Shown: piece by piece, positions 10,872 to 23,195 of the stretch
Layout: each line of letters opens with the position of its first letter
Position numbering within the stretch: position 1 is the stretch's first letter
DNA from: Drechslerella dactyloides
Taxonomy: Eukaryota > Ascomycota > Orbiliomycetes > Orbiliales > Orbiliaceae
Reading direction: 5' to 3'
Assembly: GCA_020064725.1 (NCBI GenBank)
Contig: JAGTWJ010000011.1
Location: 1,302,001 to 1,366,000, forward strand
Length of the DNA: 64,000 bases
Made by a program: the position numbers and the translations under genes
Notes under the pieces: generated by a model
The model's input: only the letters and a program-made list of their open reading frames with translations
Told to the model about the DNA's origin: nothing
The model's database searches: none

Positions 10872-11889
10872 CGTGGACCCAGGCTGGGCAGCTGGAGGAA
10901 TAAGGAGGGAAGATGATGATGGGAGGGAAGAGATTGGAACGGGTTGAGGCAGGCGGTAGTGAGGGAATCTAGCAGCGACTCATGACTGGCTGCGGTGGCC
11001 CAGGCCGCCCAACACGCCGCACCAGCCGCTGCAGGGATGCCCGCAGGCTTTCGAGCCGTTCGATGGAGATATTCCCGGCATGCTGCAGGATAGCGGTTAG
11101 AACCGCTCCGTGTCTTGAAGAATACTACTTGTGTATCGTAGACGGATGAAAGTTGTTTCGTGAAACAGGAGCGATGTGAGGATGGGGAGTTGTTTTATAT
11201 CCTCGCGCGAGGGAAAAAGTGTGGAGCGACGCGAGCTGCAATGCAAATGTTCCACCGACGCAGCTGCGCAGGAACTGGCAGACATAAAGCGCACCTGAGC
11301 TACAACACCTGATCATGATGTCCAATCGGAGATTAGGTTAATTGGTCAATGGTGATCTAGCATCCCTCTTGTATCAGGTCTACAATCGGCTGGAACTAGC
11401 CCAAGCCATGAAATGGAACAGTGACAATATAAAACTCAACAGAGTGGTCTAGCTGATCTAGTGGTCGATAGTTCAACGCTGCAGGGTCTATAAACTCGGT
11501 GGCAGACGCCAAGACTCGACTCGCCGTTGGACAGGGCCTATATAGGTACTGAGGTAGAGTTTATAAAGGCAATGGTGATAAATCATCCCCAGTAATTGCT
11601 AGCAATATCAATACATCCCAGGCCATGGATCCGTATAAGCTACAAGACATATATTGTGTCTAAGTATGTAGTAACCGTCGAGTGGCCCGCAGTGCACCAT
11701 GGCTGACTCTCGATACTGTTTAATCTTGCCATTTGAATTCGATAGCCTCGGGGTATGAAAACAGCTGCAGATCTATCTAGACCTAGATCTAGATATCTCC
11801 CCGAGTTAGCTAGAACATTTGTCAATAAGACATGGCCTTCATGTAATAGGCCATTCTTTCATGCTTTTTTATGAACGACGAAACTATCC

Positions 11890-12690
11890 TTAGAATTCCC
11901 CACTGTCTCTTACGTACAGCAGTATTCCTCCCCTAGAGTAAAGTCCCTGATTGGGGCAAAGAGAAGAAAAGCAAGTAAAGCCATCAACGTAAATTAAAGA
12001 TCGTTCCACCGATGCGATATATAAACCGCGCGTCGCCTCGAATGCCGCTTTGTTGTCTTCGTACATAGTGGCCGGTACCGGGGTAGAGCTACATACGCCT
12101 AAGAGACTTTTTACCCACAAGGTCTCCTTTGCTGCGTCTGTCATAGCGATATATTCTGCTTCCGTAGTAGAGAGTGCGACACGCCTCTGCTTCTTTGAAG
12201 TCCAGGCAATGAGGTTGCTCCCGAAAAAAAATTACATAGCCGGATGACTTGCGATCCGCATTGTCCTTAAATGAGGAGTCCGAATAAACGTCTATAGCGG
12301 AGGACAACGGGAGTCCGTAGCGTATCGCCGTGGACTTCGTTCCGGAGAGATACCTCCATATATCCGCAAGGCTTGCCATATGCTTCTCTGTCGGCTTGGC
12401 GGCGAATTGCACATGAGTCTCCATCTGAACTTGCCCAAAAAACTTCTCTCCAAGTCGTGTATGTGCTGAGACCATATGTGAATGTGGTAAGAACCCATAT
12501 TTCAGAGAGTAAACCTCCCAAATCCCGGGCTTCTTCCAGTTGAGCATTGCATGGTTGGTAGCATCGCCAGGATGTATATGAAAGTTGACCCGAATTATCT
12601 CGTAAGCCAGAAGCCGGGCCCGCATAAGATCCGTATTATTCATACACCGATTGTGCAATTGTGCTAGTCTTTTTACCTGCAAGCAGTATG
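11890..12690 (-). mobile_element. Decayed Ty1/copia retrotransposon fragment (RT end and RNase H)
   Basis: Minus-strand translations contain RNase H-region motifs typical of copia elements: KPTEKHMASLADIWRYLSGT, DVYSDSSFKDNADRKSSGY, then in another frame STTEAEYIAMTDAAKE and YEDNKAAFEATRG. The two parts are in different frames. The shift falls in a run of eight T on the minus strand (eight A around 12223-12230 on +), as expected from a one-base slip. The downstream part quickly loses similarity, and no integrase, gag or clear flanking LTRs were found. The relic is therefore non-functional and truncated. The flanks up to about 13050 on the 5' side and 11330 on the 3' side may be further degraded parts. 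Confidence 0.8.
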
Positions 12691-14305
12691 AGCGGAAGCT
12701 CCTTTAGGGGTGACAATATATTGCAATAGGTTGTTTGCAGTGAGTATGGCGTGCATTTTGGGATTTCGATACGTATAGCTTAAGGCATCTTCTCCAGGGG
12801 TATCTCCCTGAGGAATGCTTGAAGATTGTTGGTTATCTGCAACGGCTTGCTGTCGATATATATCGTCAATACGCTGGTGATGAAGGCGAGCATGGTCGGT
12901 ATGATGCGGATGGTGTCGTACTGCGTCCAAGCTGTCGGTGCAAGTCCCATGGGAGAGATGCTCTCGAATAGGCAGCGGTTCTATCGCCCTTACGCTCTGG
13001 CTTGAGACCGTCGGCGTCCGCCTTCGCGTGCTGAAAGAGTGACGCACCCAAGGAGTGTGTAGGTATTATCCATATCTGTCCAATTCGGGTTGCTCCCGCT
13101 GTGTTTGATATCCAGGTACCGGTGGCCCATCACGAGGGTGAACATCTATATTACCTGAGTCACTCTCATTAGCACTGATCATTAGTACTTTTTGAGGGAA
13201 TCATAGATTGATCGTTCGTGCTTTCATCAAACAGTTGAAAAGCGAAGCCCAGAAGCTTTGGCCGTGGAGGCCGCGGGAAGGCAGACGAAAAAACGCGGAA
13301 AGCCTTACGAGGAGAGGGAACATTTCGATTGGTCAGGTTTGGAGGCTAGCGTCTAGGATTCCTTCATCTTCGTCATCTCCGATATCGGATATCTCGTGTT
13401 TCGACGATAGCTTGGAAACTCTTCTTGGATTTCGTTATCTTGTACACCAATTGGTATCGAGGTAGGACCATGCATGAGTAGTCGAAGGTCCCAGTTCTGT
13501 CAGAACCAACTTTTAAAGATAGATGCCGTCGAGGTCGACATTGAATTCCACGATTTGATCTTCTCCTTCAGCCGTGCATATAGGGTGCTTTCCCAGAAGT
13601 CTCTAGTCATTTTGCTCAAGTTGTCTTGTAAATATTCTCTCTAAAGTGGATAACAACTCTGCGCGATTCCCGTCTCCATATTGAATCTGCAGCCGTCTTG
13701 TGATGGGAATGTACGGACATGTACTCGTATATGGCTCGAGCTTTTCTAGATATATCCTCGAGGTATGGCTAGGCGAGGTGTCACCCTCGGGATCCAACGA
13801 TCCAGGAGCGCTATTCATTGTCCTCATACTTCTTTGACTAATCGTTCATCTTTCTGACCGCATCAGAGAAGCTTTGAAGCAAGGTACCACGGGACAATTG
13901 TTGCGAGTTACTTATTTCTTCCCACTCTTTTTATTGATGTTGATCCATGTTACATGGTTCGGATGAGTTGGAGTTCTGTGGCTGCGATATCCGCGATGTT
14001 GATGGAGAATCGCCATTTGGCGATGGGGTAGACGTAGGTGATCCACCAGGGGAGTGCCGTCGAGGGGACAATTACCGTGACGTCGAGCGGATTCATTATG
14101 TTGATGAATTTCTCTTTCTTTTGCTTATCTGGGATCGAGATCTTGCGTATGGATATGCTGCACAGCAGCAACAGCTGTTGGAGCAGATATCATATCTGAT
14201 GTGCGATATCCCAGTCGTCGCCTGGAGGTTTTTTAGGACGGTTCTTAGGTCTTGGACCTTATCGGCAGGTGGTACATAGCTAAAGACGATACATCAATAT
14301 TGATA

Positions 14306-14869
14306 TTGTGTATAACGGCGATAGATAAGAGGGCACTTGGGGGGGTTGCATACCACGATAATGATCGTTTGCTCGTTCGGTCGTCGGTCGTCTCGACGGG
14401 GTAGTGCATGTATGTATGTAAGCAAGATCATCCTCTTGACTGACTTCTTCCCAGTAGGTTTCTCAGCAGCTTTCGTAACCTTTGTTGCACTTATAGGCTC
14501 CGTAAGGTTGGCGCTCGCGGATCTCAGGGTCCTCTTTGGGATGCATCGATGACGAATCTTGTTCCGACCTCGACCCCGACGAGTCGTCTTCGATCAACGA
14601 ACTGGCTGCACCTCAGCGAACTTCTCGAAGTTCGCCTGCGTCCAGTGTGGACCGAACCCACTTTCGAAAGCATGTGAGATTGCCTCGGAAGCTCTCCGTA
14701 GCTTCTTAAAGTCCTGCTTGAGATGGACCTGCCAAGTGCCATGCCTCCAATCGATGCGCCGATCTTTCAGGAGCTGCTCAGCCTCGCTCCTGAATGCTTT
14801 CGCGATAGTATAGGCGTTTACAGACAAGTCTGGCCTCGAGACTAGCTGCTTACTTAGCATGTAATGCAT
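14306..14869 (-). pseudogene. Unrecognised ORF interrupted by one in-frame TGA
   Basis: An open frame of 91 codons begins at 14869 (MHYMLSKQLVSRPDLSVNAY...) and meets TGA at 14596-14594. The same frame then continues open for about 99 more codons with a strongly basic, Ser/Thr/Lys-rich character (KTTRRGRGRNKIRHRC.., KAAEKPTGKKSVKR). A single C-to-T change from CGA would account for the stop, the type of change made by repeat-induced point mutation. No domain is recognised, and it could simply be chance. A possible further exon lies downstream around 13950-14240. Function unknown. Confidence 0.3.
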
Positions 14870-15430
14870 TTAAGTGTAGATTGTTCAAACACCTTTAACA
14901 TATAACACCATATGCATATCTATTCCCGAGGCATCAGATCTCCAGCCATCTCTCTCTGTTCGCAGCAACGTGCGCAAGTCCCAGCCTTAATCGTGCCAAA
15001 TACTTGTACCTGGAAATCTTCCACGTACAGATACGGCTGCGGGGTGTAATGGGCGTACGGACTCAGGTGCCGCGCATTCAAGGCTTTCTAGGCTGGACGT
15101 GATAGATCTGAACTAAGTATTCATGCATAGGACGCATCTGCATGGTAGCAGTATAACATCAGGCGACGAAGCGACAAGGGTGGCGGCAGAGCAACAGTTG
15201 GTACGATGAGATATGGTGAAACTTGGTGAGGTTGAGAGAAGTAAGGAGGAGGAGGATTCCTGGGGTTGAGAGGGGCAAGCCTCTTTATATGCTCCCCAGC
15301 TAGCAAGAAGTGCCCAGAACTGTTTCATGCATCATTTCAGATAATATTATTTTGATCAACTTCGTAGCCATTGATTTTGTAATGTACACCAGGCACCAGC
15401 ATCCGGCCTATACGTTGTGCTTATTGCAAT

Positions 15431-15454
15431 ATACCTAGGTATATACCTAGGTAT
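15431..15454. repeat. Two tandem copies of the 12 bp palindrome ATACCTAGGTAT
   Basis: The 12 bases are repeated head-to-tail without a gap, and each unit is its own reverse complement, so the whole 24 bp is also a palindrome. No function is assigned. Confidence 0.85.
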
Positions 15455-16125
15455 AAAGGTATTCCGATAAATTCATGTGATCAAGCCACGGATCTCTGAT
15501 GCAGTCGATACATGACGCTACTTATATCCGTCAGTCGTACAGATTTGCATTTTCTCATAACGGCCATAGTATGATCCCAAGTAGTACCAGCTGATAGTGT
15601 GTAATCTCGCCGTCGCTACCAGTGGCTCGACGCTGACTCCAAGTTGCAAGAGTGCTGCCTCAGATGGTATACATATTTATATATCGACCGTGCTCGGCTT
15701 TTTCCATGCGATGACAATATGAAGAGGATGATGGAAACCGTCTGGTTGAATCAAATTAACTTCATGGATTAATACTTTCGAGGTCAAGGGGGATAGCATG
15801 CATGCTAGGAGATGTGGAGAGAGGATCTTGAAACTCAGATAGTTGTATAAAACACTCTAGAAAAGGACGAACACTGGAACCTTCGAGAGATCTTAAATCA
15901 TAGTGCGTGATATATCCGCCATGGAGGGAACGCTGGAAAGCTCTCCAGCTCAAAGGAGCATTCTAGAATTCTTCGATCCTGTATGCAAGTGGATTTTTGG
16001 GAGTGCTTTGATCCCGATGCAAACCTACTTTCTTTATATATAAAGACGAGAACCTCAAAATACTATTATTCGATTCGATTTCTGGCATGTAGTAATATTG
16101 CTACCTCTTGCTCTAAAATACAATT

Positions 16126-16897
16126 CTAAACTGAAGAGTCCGGTTTCTTCAAATGCTCGGGTCCAAAGGACATTGGAAGCAGCTGCTCGCACGGTGTCCG
16201 TTAGCTCGAGCACACACCTCCTATTAATCGGATTTGGGAGTGGGCGGGTACCTCCTCCAGCGTCTTGACGACATAGTTGCCATCCTTATCCCACATGTAT
16301 ATCGGAAGATTTAGATCGCAGAACTCGCGGATACTGCACGGCACCGGTCAGCTCTTGAACATCCACCATCTAGGTGCAGCTCTTCAACAGTCTCGCAGGA
16401 TAGATATCTCTCGAGGATGTGTATGTGCTGCTTCGATCAACTCACAATTGTCTGCACATCCCACATGGTGATGCTATTCACGCTCGCCACGCCGCTCCAA
16501 TAGGGAGCCGAAGATACCATTAGCCCAATGCAGCTTTCACTCTCGGTATGCGGAGAGAGAGAGCTAGAGTCCGACTCTGGAGACGACCCATCTTACCAGG
16601 TGGAGTGATATCCGTGCTGACGGCAATCGCGAGAAACTTGCGCCGACCCTCCAGACACGCCCGCGACAGTGCCGCTTTCTCCGCGCAGACGCCAACCGGG
16701 TAACTCGCGTTCTCGATATTAGCCCCGAGCACGATCTCGCCATCGTCACATAGCAGAGCACACCCGACGCGAAACTTGGAGTACGGCGAGTACGACAGCG
16801 CCTTCGCCGCCGTAGCCTGTTGGCCGAGATTCTTGACCTCGGCGGGCGTGAGGCCGTAGGAGCGGGTGGTGGTGGGGTCGCTGTCGGCGGTGGACAT
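16126..16897 (-). CDS. CDD1: Cytidine deaminase
   Basis: Four exons: 16897-16597, 16473-16446 (28 nt), 16333-16252 and 16182-16126, giving 155 residues. The introns are 123, 112 and 69 bp. Zinc ligands and the catalytic acid are all present: Cys71 and Glu73 in GVCAEKAA, Cys104 and Cys107 in SPCGMCRQF. The substrate loop NIENASYPVG and the C-terminal LLPMSFGPEHL match small homotetrameric cytidine deaminases, which convert cytidine and deoxycytidine to the uridine forms in pyrimidine salvage. The 28 nt exon carries exactly the second zinc-binding motif. The length is normal for the family. The gene stands alone, with wide intergenic space on both sides. Confidence 0.93.
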
Positions 16898-18507
16898 GGT
16901 TGGTATAGGTATATATACGGCACGTGAGGCTGTCGGTCCGTTCTTGTTGCGGGTGTTGGAATTTCAAAGTAGGGTGTCAGGTGCGCCGCGCAGCTGGCCC
17001 GACGGGTGAAATTCGCGGGTGGTACGTATCGATATAGTTCCCGCGTTCTCCGAATCTGTTAACTCTCGTAATATTGAAACCCGGTTACCGTGTACCGTCC
17101 TTCAGGGTGTTCTGCCGCTTTATATTTGTGGCGACGGATCCCGCGCTGCAGCGCTGTGGGATATCGATGCTAACTATCGTGGAAGAGGAAGCTGTGGGCA
17201 AGCACACGTAGTAGGTAGCGTAGCTGTCGAGGGCCGGATCGAGCAGAACGATAAGCAAACTGGCCAGTACTGCAGTCCAGTATTTATATATAGCGCATAC
17301 TAGTATACTGCTACGTCAGATACATTGCATTCTGTGACTAAAGGATGGGCTCCTTTGAGGTGTCTTACTCAAGCTACGTTACGTTCCATTGTCCGGCTGA
17401 GTCCACGAAGCAATCGGATGTTGGAATGCGGGTTCCCGCGTAACCTTGACTAGTCGGGGCCGGAGCGCTCCGTCCGGATCGGCTACGATAAGTGTGTGTG
17501 TGGATGTCAAACCTTCCTCAACGCGATAACAGAGGCGTAACGTATCTCAAGGACAGAATGGGTATAAGATTATACATCGATAGGCAAATTAGTGTTTTGG
17601 CATGGTCTTGTCCTCGGGTCTCCATCGATCATCTATTAGACGCCTTTCCAATGAAATCTTCGGTCATATCCCCGACTACTGGCGGCCCATAAGCTTGGTG
17701 GCCGCTCCAACGGAGTTCTATTATGTAGATCTATAGACCCTCGGCGTTATGTTATGATAGCAGAGAACTCTAAGTACCAGCGAGACACATGCACCATCTT
17801 TGGCTATGATGCCGAGCATTATAGAATACTGTACGAGCACGTAGTACTCCAGCCCGGTTGACAGCATCTGATTTTACGAGACAAGGATTGGCGGCAATGT
17901 ACTATTATTAACCCCGCTGTAACATCTTTCGCATGGAGAATCTGAAGCATCAAATCAATCGGTATTACAAACAGGAATGCCGCTTTTGGGTATATTAATC
18001 AAACGACAAGCAACGAAACTAAGAACAGAGATGTACACGAAAGCACATAAAGCGAAAGACAGGGTTGCAATAAGACAGGCAAGGGAAGACAACGGTAGGC
18101 TAAGTTTATTGTCGATAGGAACTAGAGTGAAAGGCAGGATTACTGTCACGGATTATAGCAAGGGAGTAGCTAGGTGGTGTCGTTTAAGTGTTGTAGACTG
18201 GAACGAAGGTGAGAGTCTACGTTGTAGCTGTGCCGTATGTATCTTCTTGGCTTTTCAGTCAGCTCTGACATAAGCGGTCTGGGGAAGAGGTTTCAAATCA
18301 AAGTTGGACTGAGGGGTCGGATAAAAGTCGCGTGCGCAATTGCGCTTCTTGAGGAGATGGTCCCAGCAGCTGGCGAAAGAGAGAATGTATCGAGATTTCC
18401 CGTGGCATCGGAACTACCGCGAATCACGAAGCGGCTTTCGAATGTACTCGAGCAGTCTGGACAAACAGAGGTGCTCAAGTACTTGTAGCGGCGGTATTTC
18501 GCACCGT
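16898..18507. other. 1.6 kb intergenic region
   Basis: It lies upstream of cytidine deaminase (-) and downstream of the Mpo1-like gene (-). A plus-strand frame at 17977-18273 shows no recognisable domain and is treated as chance. No repeat or RNA gene seen. Confidence 0.45.
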
Positions 18508-19452
18508 TTATTTCGTCTTGCCGTTGGTGGCCACTCCGTTTCCGTTGGCCTGCTTCTTCGCCTTTGATGCCCTGAATTTTGCGATTTCATTGACGACCGC
18601 AGCGTCAATGCGGGAGCGCAGTTCAGGCCGGTAACCGAAGGAGAACAGCAGCTCGAACCAGACGAAGAACGGGGCGAGGAAGAAAGCCTGGAAGATGTTG
18701 TCCAGCAGGGCTGCGACATGAGGTATTTAGTGTCAGTACCGGTTCTTACAGATGGAGATATACGTGTCTTCACGATGCGGTGGAATTTGGATTCACATAC
18801 CGGGACTGCGGTGCTCGAAGGCTCCGTGACCGATGAACTGGAAGATCCATGAGGTGACGTGCACGATCAGGGCTACGACGTTCGCGTTGTGCCCGTAGGT
18901 CTGGAGCAGATAGTTCATGTAGGCGGTGCCGCCGAACAGGAGAGGTGCGACGAGCGCCCCGGCTACCGGCTCCATGAGGATGTAGAGGACAGAGTATAGG
19001 AAGCAGGCGAACGTGCCCAGGTTAAGCGGGAGGTACGGCAGGTCTACCAGCGCTCCGGAGTTCGACGCCTTTGTAAAATGAATATGTTAGATCTCGTCCT
19101 TTGGCGGTGTCGCTGCAGGATATCCATAAAGGTTTAGGGGCCGTACGAGAAGAAAGGAGGTCATCAGGATGGTCGGTACGAAGACCATATGGATTCCCTT
19201 GTTGACCTGGAAGCATATATTGTGAGCATGTGCAGGCCGATGCCGCAGGAACTGCGTCGGATGTGTTCGTGGATATGTCTCGGTACCTTATCATGGTGAT
19301 AAGCACCATACTGCGAGAACCGGGAAAGCAACTTGTTAGCTCTGAGAACTGCCTCAAGAATGACCAGTCTTTTCTTCGAGACGCGATGAAGTTCAGCAAG
19401 GTGTGCGGCTACATACAAAGGTGAGTTGCTTCTCGAGGTCTAAGCTGGGCAT
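18508..19452 (-). CDS. MPO1: Mpo1-like 2-hydroxy fatty acid dioxygenase (DUF962)
   Basis: Five exons: 19452-19417 (36 nt), 19310-19287 (24 nt), 19206-19147 (60 nt), 19068-18801 and 18710-18508, giving 196 residues. The introns are 106, 80, 78 and 90 bp. The N-terminus LDLEKQLTFYGAYHHDKVNK followed by GIHMVFVPTILM, and later WIFQFIGHGAFEHRSPALL, are the conserved His-containing blocks of the DUF962/Mpo1 family. Three or four hydrophobic segments suggest an ER membrane protein. In yeast Mpo1 is an Fe(II)-dependent dioxygenase that alpha-oxidises 2-hydroxypalmitate during phytosphingosine breakdown; the same role is inferred here. The short early exons hold most of the putative metal-binding His residues. 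Confidence 0.9.
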
Positions 19453-21421
19453 CTTGAATGTTGCAGGAATGGGATCGTCGCTATCGGTTCTCGGCTGGCG
19501 TGACGGAGGATGCTGACGGCGGCGGTGATAGCGGATTCGAGGACCGTTTCAGACAGAAGATTGCCTATGGAGCGACGCTGGTCATGGAGAGATAGCGGTG
19601 AACGACGGGGATGTTGTTTCGACGGACGCACGATGACAGCCCAGCAGAGGCGGCGGAGGGCGGGATGCAGGTTTTTGACAGCTGTGCTCTAGTGGCAGTT
19701 GGGGCGATTAAGTGCGCAAGGTCATCGCAGGTGTCAGTCCACTGCTGGCCTTTTTAACGAGCTGCCCCAATCAATAGCAACCAAACTTATATCCCCATCC
19801 GCCCGGCGCCAACGACATCATCGGGTTCCACTTGAGGCACCGCGCCGGGGATCCAGTGCCCGCTATCGTATCTCCGGCAGCCCGTTAGCTGCTGCTCGAA
19901 CAGGAACTCGACATCGAGGCATCTCTCCAGCCCACGTGGGGCAACTCTCGACACGGCATTTCTCATCCTCCGCCTTGAAGCCTTGAAGCCTCTTCCTGAA
20001 AGACCGCCGACTAGCTGCCCTTCGCGGTGACGCCGTCGGCCCGTTTGACTTGGGCAGCTGCTCTATCACATGAAGAAAAGTCAGGATAGGAAAAATGTTT
20101 TTTGTACAAACGACCATCTGCATCTCGGTCAAGCGGGACTAACTGCTTTGCGCGGCATGGAAATGAGCCGACTGGCAGCAGAAATAGGCCGCCGCGGAGT
20201 GTGGGAATTCCACGCCCGCACGACCAAGCAAGGCTAAGCCGGGCACGAGAGGGCTTCCCTGGACATCGACGGGTAGTGTGACATGTATTGCGGGGTGCAT
20301 ACAGCAAGCCGGGGATGACTTGTGCCTGCGCAGTCGCAACTTATGCAAAATGCATCGCTCACGCTTAGAATTAGTCTAGTTGCAGTTGATGTCGATATGG
20401 AGTACCAGGCCTTTCCCAAATCTGCTGTGGGAAACGAGGATACGAGATGAGATAAGATATCGCGGGGCGATGCACTGCACTGCGCAGGACGATTATGCGG
20501 CGGGTCACGTCCGTCGTGTACGGTGCATATAGCCAATCCATTGGCGGGCATATATGATGGGTCCCGTGGCCGCAGACTTCTCATGCTCGGCATGCACCAG
20601 TGTATAAATGATAGTTGCTTTGTTGTAAAGAGAGAAAATGGCATGAGGATGATGACGCCCATTCGAGATCGGATCCTGTTGGTAGGATCTCCCTTCAGTA
20701 GACGTATCGCGGGGAGGCACGGCGAGGGTTTCGTGGGTTAGCGACGAGTGCTGGATGCTGCGCAGGGCGGCGCAGTTCTCAGACCGGTCGCCTGGCCGGC
20801 GGCGGGCGAGCTTGGCTTTCGGCGGGCGCGTCGCTTACCAAATTTTCTAGAATAAAAATTAAATTGGACCAAATTCGCTGTCACAAGCAAAGTTCGCCGG
20901 CCAGCCCTTGCCAAAAAACCCCCGTCTGCACCTTACTCGACCCCATCGTCATTCCCCCATCGGCCACCCCATCGACATCGCAACCGCAGCCCTGCCCGAC
21001 TCGGAAACCCTTCCCCAGTCGATCGCCGCCGGATGCGATATCGCAAACGCTCCTTTTCACGCGCGTAGCCGTTCTATCCGACCGTTCCTCCCTGTCATTC
21101 GTTGATTGCACCACCCCCCATCAAACCAGGAAGAGCCTCCCGCTTGTCGCCCCTCGTCAATCGTCATCCCTTCCGGATTCTGCATACAGTGGTCCTTCAT
21201 CGCTTTCATCCGATCTCAGGCACGGAACAGGTCCTAGACACACGCTACGCATCTCCTTAACGATTCTACGACTCGCCTTCCCATTCGCTTCATCACAGCT
21301 ACGTCTTTGTTCTCCGCGACTTCGCTGCTTCCATCGCCGTCACATCACACCACCTTCATCAATCTCGTAACGACACGCAGACCCGCGCCGGCCGCGCTTT
21401 CATTCCGTCGAATCCTTCGTC
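19453..21421. other. 2 kb divergent promoter region (MPO1 / RPB7)
   Basis: It holds the promoters of MPO1 (-) and RPB7 (+). The 550 bp before RPB7 (about 20870-21421) are strongly C/T-rich on the plus strand, as in many fungal leaders, and contain an open frame of 168 codons (20864-21370) ending 51 bases before the RPB7 start. No RNA gene seen. Confidence 0.5.
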
Positions 21422-22264
21422 ATGTTCTTCCTCTACGATCTCGAGCGCACGATCACCCTGCATCCCTTCTACTTCGGTCCTCACATGCGCGATTATCTCA
21501 TCCACAAGCTTCTGACCGACGTCGAAGGAACATGCACGGGAAGATACTATATAATCTGCGTGCTCGACGCGTACAACATCTCAATGGGCAAAATCCTCCC
21601 AGGGAGCGGCCTGGCCGAATTTACGATATCATACAGGGCGGTGGTTTGGAGGCCCTTCAAGGGCGAAACGGTATGCGCAGGGACATCTGGTGAAGTCCTT
21701 TCCGGGGGCTTGATGATGGCTGGGATGATTGCTGATCTGTCGGTCGTGCTGCGTGTTTTGGTATACAGGTTGACGGTGTCGTCACTGCTGTTAGTAAGCT
21801 GGGATTCTTCGCCAATGTCGGCCCATTGCCTGTCTTTGTCTCCACCCACGTAAGTACCCAGATGGTGAACTGTGGTTGAAGCACCGCAGGCGAGCTCTGG
21901 TGAGAGGCCCTGCGCAAATGATCGTGGTTGTTAAACCTTGGGTCTTCTGTTGCTTCTTATAGCTCATCCCGGCCGACGTGAAATTCGATCCGACGTCGAA
22001 TCCACCCCAATTCTCAGACAACGAGGGCCAAGTCATCGAGAAGGGTGCGCACGTTCGATTAAAGCTGGTTGGAACGCGAAGCGATGTGGGCAAAATGTCT
22101 GCCATCGGCAGCATTAAAGAGGTCAGTAGTACGCGCTTGCCTGAGACATTCTCGTCACAGCCGCTAACATCCCGATGTGTCTTATAGGATTACTTGGGGT
22201 TCGTGATCCTACTATTTCTTCTGCGCATGAACAACCTGCTAACGCCGTGCACAGATGTCTCTGA
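21422..22264 (+). CDS. RPB7: RNA polymerase II subunit Rpb7
   Basis: Five exons: 21422-21670, 21769-21849, 21963-22121, 22188-22198 (11 nt) and 22255-22264 (10 nt), giving 169 residues. The introns are 98, 113, 66 and 56 bp, the last with CTGCTAAC before CACAG. MFFLYDLERTITLHPFYFG opens the protein, followed by DVEGTCTGRYYIICVLDAY and LPGSGLAEFTISYRAVVWRP, then the S1/OB half VDGVVTAVSKLGFFANVGPL and KLVGTRSDVGKMSAIGSIKE. The two tiny last exons supply the conserved tail DYLGCL and the stop. Rpb7 pairs with Rpb4 as the stalk of RNA polymerase II, with roles in initiation and mRNA export and decay. Length and motifs are normal. Confidence 0.95.
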
Positions 22265-23195
22265 TCGAGAAGACACAATATCCTCCATCACTTGCTCATC
22301 TCTCTTGCCACTTATTACTCTGCCAATGTTGCTGCATATGCGTCATCCCCGTGCTGCCCCCCAATTATCCTTTCCTCCTACCTACTCCTTAGCCATCCTC
22401 CACCACCACCACCAAGATCTGTTATCAGGCACCGAAAAAGGTAAGGCTATATAAAAAATTTTAGCGTCGTCCAGGCCTGTCCATATGATATCTTTCACGA
22501 CGGGCCACTGTCTTTTAGCGGCTTTTACTGCAAATGTCTTACGTGCATTGCTCCGTCTTTGTTTCTCAATGAACGCGGGTTTATAACTTCCTGTCGACGG
22601 AGGCCTCTCCGCCTTCAGGCTTCGGATCTGGATTGAACGTCTCTTTTTCTCTTTATAATATATTATACGAGATACCCCGAAGACAGTTGACTTGTAGCAT
22701 AGTCATACTTTTTTTATACTCATTAGAATGGCATCTTGGGACGGTATATAGAGACCAATATATTCGGCCTCCGCGCGTCCCGATTGCAGGAGACGTATAG
22801 ACACAGCTCCCTTCAACATAGCACCAGTGGCCAAGATGCGCACGACCCACGGACGTAGACATTCTCGGTAACCCAGCGATGCCTCGAACGATGCCAATTG
22901 ACCTCCATTCCGACCCCGCCGCACAGCATCGACGCCGTCGGTTGTTGCCGCTGTGTTGCATGATGTCGGCATCAGCGAAATTTTCGGGTCCGAGTTTTCC
23001 CTGCGGGCGGATTAGCTGCTGCCAATGTTAGGCGTCTGGCCGTTTGGCGAGCTGTGTTCCTCCGCCCGCCCACCCACACAATTTTTTCCCGTAGAGCCCG
23101 ACACCTTCCCCCTCCACCAACCAACCACCCACTCCACTCCATCCGTCCATCAATTGTACCACCACCCCCAACCTATCCATCTCGACATCATCGCC
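22265..23195. other. Intergenic RPB7-ATP1
   Basis: About 930 bp containing the RPB7 3' end and the ATP1 promoter, with a C-rich leader (about 23050-23195). A minus-strand open frame at 22703-22972 (89 codons) has no recognisable domain and no splice support, and is not called. Confidence 0.5.

Larger units (their letters stand above)
10872..16125. other. 5.3 kb gene-poor stretch with transposon relic
   Basis: It lies between the GRF gene and cytidine deaminase. It contains a decayed Ty1/copia relic (11890-12690), a stop-interrupted ORF (14306-14869), further unrecognised minus-strand ORFs (13603-13827, 13950-14171) and a tandem pair of 12 bp palindromes (15431-15454). No intact gene was recognised. 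The mixture suggests an old insertion site with relaxed selection. Confidence 0.55.

Noticed and set aside
22703..22972. 89-codon minus-strand ORF between RPB7 and ATP1
   Set aside because: No recognisable domain and no splice support; within the range of chance frames in this base composition.
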